Shown here in pieces: positions 14,699-17,544 of a stretch of DNA of 17,544 nt (position 1 is its first letter; each line of letters starts with the position of its first letter). The stretch lies in contig CAVVYA010000003.1 of NCBI GenBank assembly GCA_963752345.1, forward strand, positions 1-17,544. Reading direction: 5' to 3'. Both the position numbers and the translations under genes were made by a program. This DNA is from CAVVYA01 sp963752345 (GTDB taxonomy: Bacteria > Pseudomonadota > Alphaproteobacteria > SMXQ01). The notes beneath the pieces are model-generated. The model was not told where the DNA came from. It saw only the letters and a list, made by a program, of their open reading frames with translations, and made no database searches.

Positions 14699-15442
14699 AT
14701 GTTCGGTTGGAGGAAACGCATCGGCTATGTGACGCCGTCCGTGATGGAGACGGCTGCCTACGAGTTCTACAAGTTCGCGCCCGAGGGGATCGGCCTGGTT
14801 GCCGTCAGTTGCAACATCGAGGACTGGAACTCCAGCGAATACGAAAGAGGACTGAGCCAGATCGATCCGCGCGTGGACGATCTCGCGTCACGTGCCGTGG
14901 ATTTCATCATCCATGGCGGCGGGCCGTTGGTGTTCAGCCGCGGCAAGGGATATGACCAGGAAGTCGTCGATCACATCACCAAACGGACCGGTATTCCCTC
15001 CACCACCACCATCAAGGCGGCGGTCGACGGCATGTTCCACCTCAACGCCAAGAACGTCGCGGTGGCATCGATCTATCCCGAGAAGACCCAGAACGACCTT
15101 GGCAAGTTCCTCACCGATTACGGCTTCAAGGTCAGCAAGCTCGCCAGCCATCTGGTCGACTTCAAACGCATCTACAGCATCTCGATGGCCGACATCTACC
15201 GTCTCGCGGTCGATACGCTGAAGGACGCGCCCGGTGCCGAAGCACTCTATATGCCGTGCCCGCAATGGCCGGTGTGCGACGTGATCGACATCATCGAGCG
15301 CGACACGGGTGTCCCGGTGATCGCCAGCACGTCGGCGAATTTCTTCGCGGCCTTCTCGGCTCTGGGTATCCGCGAGCCGATTGTCGGCCATGGGCGCCTG
15401 CTGGCGTCCCTGGCATCGATGCCCGCGGGCAACCGGGGCTGA
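14699..15442 (+). CDS. Arylmalonate decarboxylase/maleate isomerase-like protein (Asp/Glu racemase superfamily)
   Basis: ATG 14699 follows GAAGGAGGAACG. The 247-residue product has the AMDase/maleate isomerase plan: RKRIGYVTPSVMETAAYEFY at the N-terminus, FIIHGGGPLVFSRGKGYD (70-86, first active-site loop, Gly instead of the first Cys), AVASIYPEKTQNDL (121-134; Tyr 126), LYMPCPQWPVCDVIDIIE (183-200; Cys 187) and GVPVIASTSANFFAAFSALG (204-223). Cys 187 and Tyr 126 fall almost exactly at the catalytic Cys 188 and Tyr 126 of Bordetella AMDase as I remember them. So a single-thiol enzyme (decarboxylase or one-base racemase type) is likelier than a two-Cys racemase. Substrate unknown. It begins a probable two-gene unit with the amidohydrolase 36 bp downstream. 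Confidence 0.88.
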   Translation: MFGWRKRIGYVTPSVMETAAYEFYKFAPEGIGLVAVSCNIEDWNSSEYERGLSQIDPRVDDLASRAVDFIIHGGGPLVFSRGKGYDQEVVDHITKRTGIPSTTTIKAAVDGMFHLNAKNVAVASIYPEKTQNDLGKFLTDYGFKVSKLASHLVDFKRIYSISMADIYRLAVDTLKDAPGAEALYMPCPQWPVCDVIDIIERDTGVPVIASTSANFFAAFSALGIREPIVGHGRLLASLASMPAGNRG

Positions 15443-15478
15443 CACCGATCGCCGCGCAAGAACGCCAGGCAAACGATC

Positions 15479-16465
15479 ATGACTGACGCTGCAAGCAACG
15501 CCGCCGAGGCTGATTCGCGAAACCCGGCGGCGGGCTTCATCGACGTCCACCACCACATCACGCCGCCGGCCTGGGCCGAGGGCGCCCGCGCGGCCATTGC
15601 GGCGACGATCCGGCGCACCGATCTTCTGCTCGAGTGGACGCCCCAGCGCTCGATCGAGGAGATGGACCGCAACGGCATCGCCACCGCGGTGACATCGTTG
15701 ACCAATCCGGGTGTGTGGTTCGGCGACCCGCAACTCGCCCGCGGCCTGGCGCGCGCTTCCAACGAATATGCCGCAAATCTCGCGCGCGATTTCCCCGGCC
15801 GCTTCGGCGTGTTCGCCGCGCTGCCCCTGCCGGATCGCGATGGCAGCTTGGCGGAGATCGCCTATGCCTTCGACGTTCTGAAGGCTGACGGCATCGGGCT
15901 GATGACGAGCTATGAGGACAAATGGCCGGGAGACCCGGCATTCGCCGAAGTCTTCGACGAGCTCCACCGCCGCAGGGCCGTTATCTATCTCCATCCGACG
16001 GTGCCGAAGTGCTGCTCGGCGCTGATACCGGGTGTCTCGCCCTCAGTGGTCGAATTTCCGATCGATACCACCCGTGCGGTGACCAGCCTGTTGTTCAGCG
16101 GCACGTTCGCGCGCTGTCCCGACATCCGCTGGATCTTCTCCCATGGCGGCGCCGCCATCCCCATGGTGGCGTACCGCATGGCGCACATTCTGGAGGCTGA
16201 TCCGCGCAACGCGGCGAAGGCGCCGCAAGGTGTGCTGCATGAGCTGCGCCGGTTCTATTACGACACGGCCCAGGCGGCAAATCCGCCCGCCATGTCGGCG
16301 CTGCTCGCGCTGACCGGCGTGTCGCAGGTCTTGTTCGGCAGCGATTACCCGTTGCTCGGCGTATCGCACACGACAAAGGGTTTGGCGAGCCTCGGCCTGT
16401 CGCCGGAGGACCTCGCCGCGATTGGCCGTCATAACGCCCTGCGTCTATTCCCCCGCCGGGGCTAG
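15479..16465 (+). CDS. Amidohydrolase_2 family decarboxylase, ACMSD/6-methylsalicylate decarboxylase-like
   Basis: The 328-residue protein is an amidohydrolase-fold (TIM barrel) member of the ACMSD branch. Metal ligands are visible: HxH in DVHHHITPP (His 24, His 26), His 172 in YLHPTVP, His 222 in FSHGG and Asp 289 in FGSDYP. Other hallmarks are SIEEMDRNGIATAV, NPGVWFGD, FPGRFGVFAALPLPD and IDTTRAVTSLLFSGTFARCP. This branch contains non-oxidative decarboxylases such as ACMSD, gamma-resorcylate and 6-methylsalicylate decarboxylases, so decarboxylation of an aromatic or unsaturated acid is likelier than amide hydrolysis. The ribosome site before ATG 15479 is weak (CCAGGC). The intergenic gap of 36 bp supports co-transcription with the racemase-like gene. 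Confidence 0.9.
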   Translation: MTDAASNAAEADSRNPAAGFIDVHHHITPPAWAEGARAAIAATIRRTDLLLEWTPQRSIEEMDRNGIATAVTSLTNPGVWFGDPQLARGLARASNEYAANLARDFPGRFGVFAALPLPDRDGSLAEIAYAFDVLKADGIGLMTSYEDKWPGDPAFAEVFDELHRRRAVIYLHPTVPKCCSALIPGVSPSVVEFPIDTTRAVTSLLFSGTFARCPDIRWIFSHGGAAIPMVAYRMAHILEADPRNAAKAPQGVLHELRRFYYDTAQAANPPAMSALLALTGVSQVLFGSDYPLLGVSHTTKGLASLGLSPEDLAAIGRHNALRLFPRRG

Positions 16466-16525
16466 CCACAATCGAGGCTACCGCTGTGCGGGCGGAGTGC
16501 AGCCCGACATGAGGACTTAGGGCAT

Positions 16526-17533
16526 TCAATTCTGATTGAGTCCGGCCTTGGCGGCGAGGTCCGGAGGAGTCGTCATGATCTTGCGGGCAATCTCCTCGAA
16601 CTCAGCGCCGGTCACCAATCGCACGTCGAAATTGGTGCGCTTGGCTTCCTCGAGAAATTCGCGGGACGCTACCATTTCCTCGAACGCCGCGCGCAATAGG
16701 ATGACCCGCTCGCGCGGCACGCCGGCCGCGGCATAGAGCGGACGGCCCAGGGCCAGTTGGGCGGAGAACAGCTCGATGATGCGCCGGCCGTCCTCGTCGG
16801 CGGCGAGATCCTGCATCAGCGGCACATCGGGCAGATCGGGCTCGCGCGTCAGTCCGAGCTGGGCGACGATCTTGACCTTGTTGTCGCGCAGCCAGTCCGG
16901 CTTGGTCGTTTTCATGCCGCCCCAGATGACCGTGCGGCCCTGCACCTCGCCGCGTTCGATCGCGACGTCGATCTGGTTGGCCTGGTAGCCGTGGATGATC
17001 TTGAACTTGGTTCCGACCAGCTTGTTGGCCAGCGCCAGCACGATGCTGCTGTCGGCGCTCGGGGTGGTCGCCCCCATGACAACCTCGCGGGTCTTGATGT
17101 CTTGGATGGATTGAATCGGCACGGTGTGCCAGACCGCGATCGTCTGGTTGCTGGTCTCCGGGCTGCCGATCCATTGGAACTGGGCGGCGTCGTATCGCAC
17201 GGCGGTGTCGCCCAGCAGTTGCCGCAGCGGCAGGGACTGATGGGCATTGGCGATCACGCTGCCGTCCTTGGGTGCGACATTCGACACGTAATTGGCGGCG
17301 ATGAGCCCGGTCGCACCGGGCATGTTCTGTACCACGATGGTGGGCGTGCCGGGGATATTGCGACCGAAATGCCGCGCGATGAAGCGCGCGCTGGCGTCTT
17401 AGGCCGTGCCGGCGTTGTTGCCGACCATCAGCACGAGCTGTCGTCCCTTATAGAAGTCGTCGGCGTGAACCGCCGAAGCGGAGGCCGCAATCGCCCCCGC
17501 GATCGCGACGGCGCAGGCAAGGTGAACACGCAT
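16526..17533 (-). pseudogene. Second Bug/TctC-family receptor, interrupted by an in-frame TAA at codon 45
   Basis: From ATG 17533 the frame encodes a signal peptide (MRVHLACAVAIAGAIAASAS then AVHA, cleaved before DDFYKGRQ) and the Bug start VGNNAGTA. A TAA then occupies codon 45 (complement of 17399-17401) exactly where the first receptor has Tyr (GGGYDTTARL); here it reads GTA-stop-DASARFIARHFG. Beyond it the frame stays open to TGA at 16526-16528 with IPGTPTIVVQNMPGATG, WIGSPETSNQTIAVWHTVPI, MQDLAADEDGRRIIELF and TPPDLAAKAGLNQN. The restored product is 335 codons. A single C/T-to-A change explains the defect. A downstream ATG (17335) could only make a protein without signal peptide. It converges on the amidohydrolase gene, 60 bp away. 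Confidence 0.85.
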
Positions 17534-17544
17534 TTGGCGCCATC

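Noticed and set aside
14888..15994. 368-codon minus-strand frame across the second racemase-like gene and amidohydrolase
   Set aside because: It spans two well-defined genes on the other strand and has no motif of its own.

Overview
The window comes from a GC-rich bacterium, most likely an alphaproteobacterium of the Rhizobiales. This is inferred from the CheB/CheR-type hybrid kinase, the Rnk-like pair, the Bug/TctC receptors and the codon use; no rRNA or tRNA is present to prove it. There is a clear contrast in quality. Nearly every recognisable gene in the first 6.3 kb is broken by single-base frameshifts, whereas 6.8-16.5 kb is almost entirely intact.

Left part (1-6.8 kb). The 3' end of a large CheB/CheR-family sensor kinase (coiled coil, two PAS domains, HisKA/HATPase, two receiver domains, LuxR-type HTH) is interrupted about ten times. 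It is followed by three small envelope genes on the same strand: a glycine-zipper lipoprotein, an OmpA-like lipoprotein and a PRC-barrel protein. Each carries one or two frameshifts. Next come a small one-TM protein and unrecognised ORFs. A gene-poor stretch (6.27-6.78 kb) then carries iterated AATTCCCTGAT motifs and a TTCCCTG hairpin.

Middle part (6.8-11.5 kb, all minus strand). Two tandem Rnk-like proteins (GreA/GreB C-terminal fold) lie here, the upstream one with an added zinc ribbon. They are followed by a pair of overlapping small membrane-protein genes and an intact tex.

Right part (11.5-17.5 kb) is a probable catabolic island: an SDR dehydrogenase, two arylmalonate decarboxylase/maleate isomerase-fold proteins, an ACMSD/6-methylsalicylate decarboxylase-like amidohydrolase, and two Bug/TctC periplasmic receptors on the opposite strand. 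The receptors would capture a carboxylate and the enzymes would isomerise, decarboxylate or oxidise it; the substrate cannot be read from sequence. The first racemase-fold protein has neither canonical catalytic cysteine, while the second keeps one. One receptor has a frameshifted C-terminus, and the other has an ochre stop where a tyrosine is expected. No regulator and no TctA/TctB membrane subunits are in view.

There is no phage, CRISPR array, insertion sequence or recognisable defence system. The catabolic cluster with its cysteine-less paralogue and the zinc-ribbon/Rnk tandem are the most interesting candidates for follow-up.
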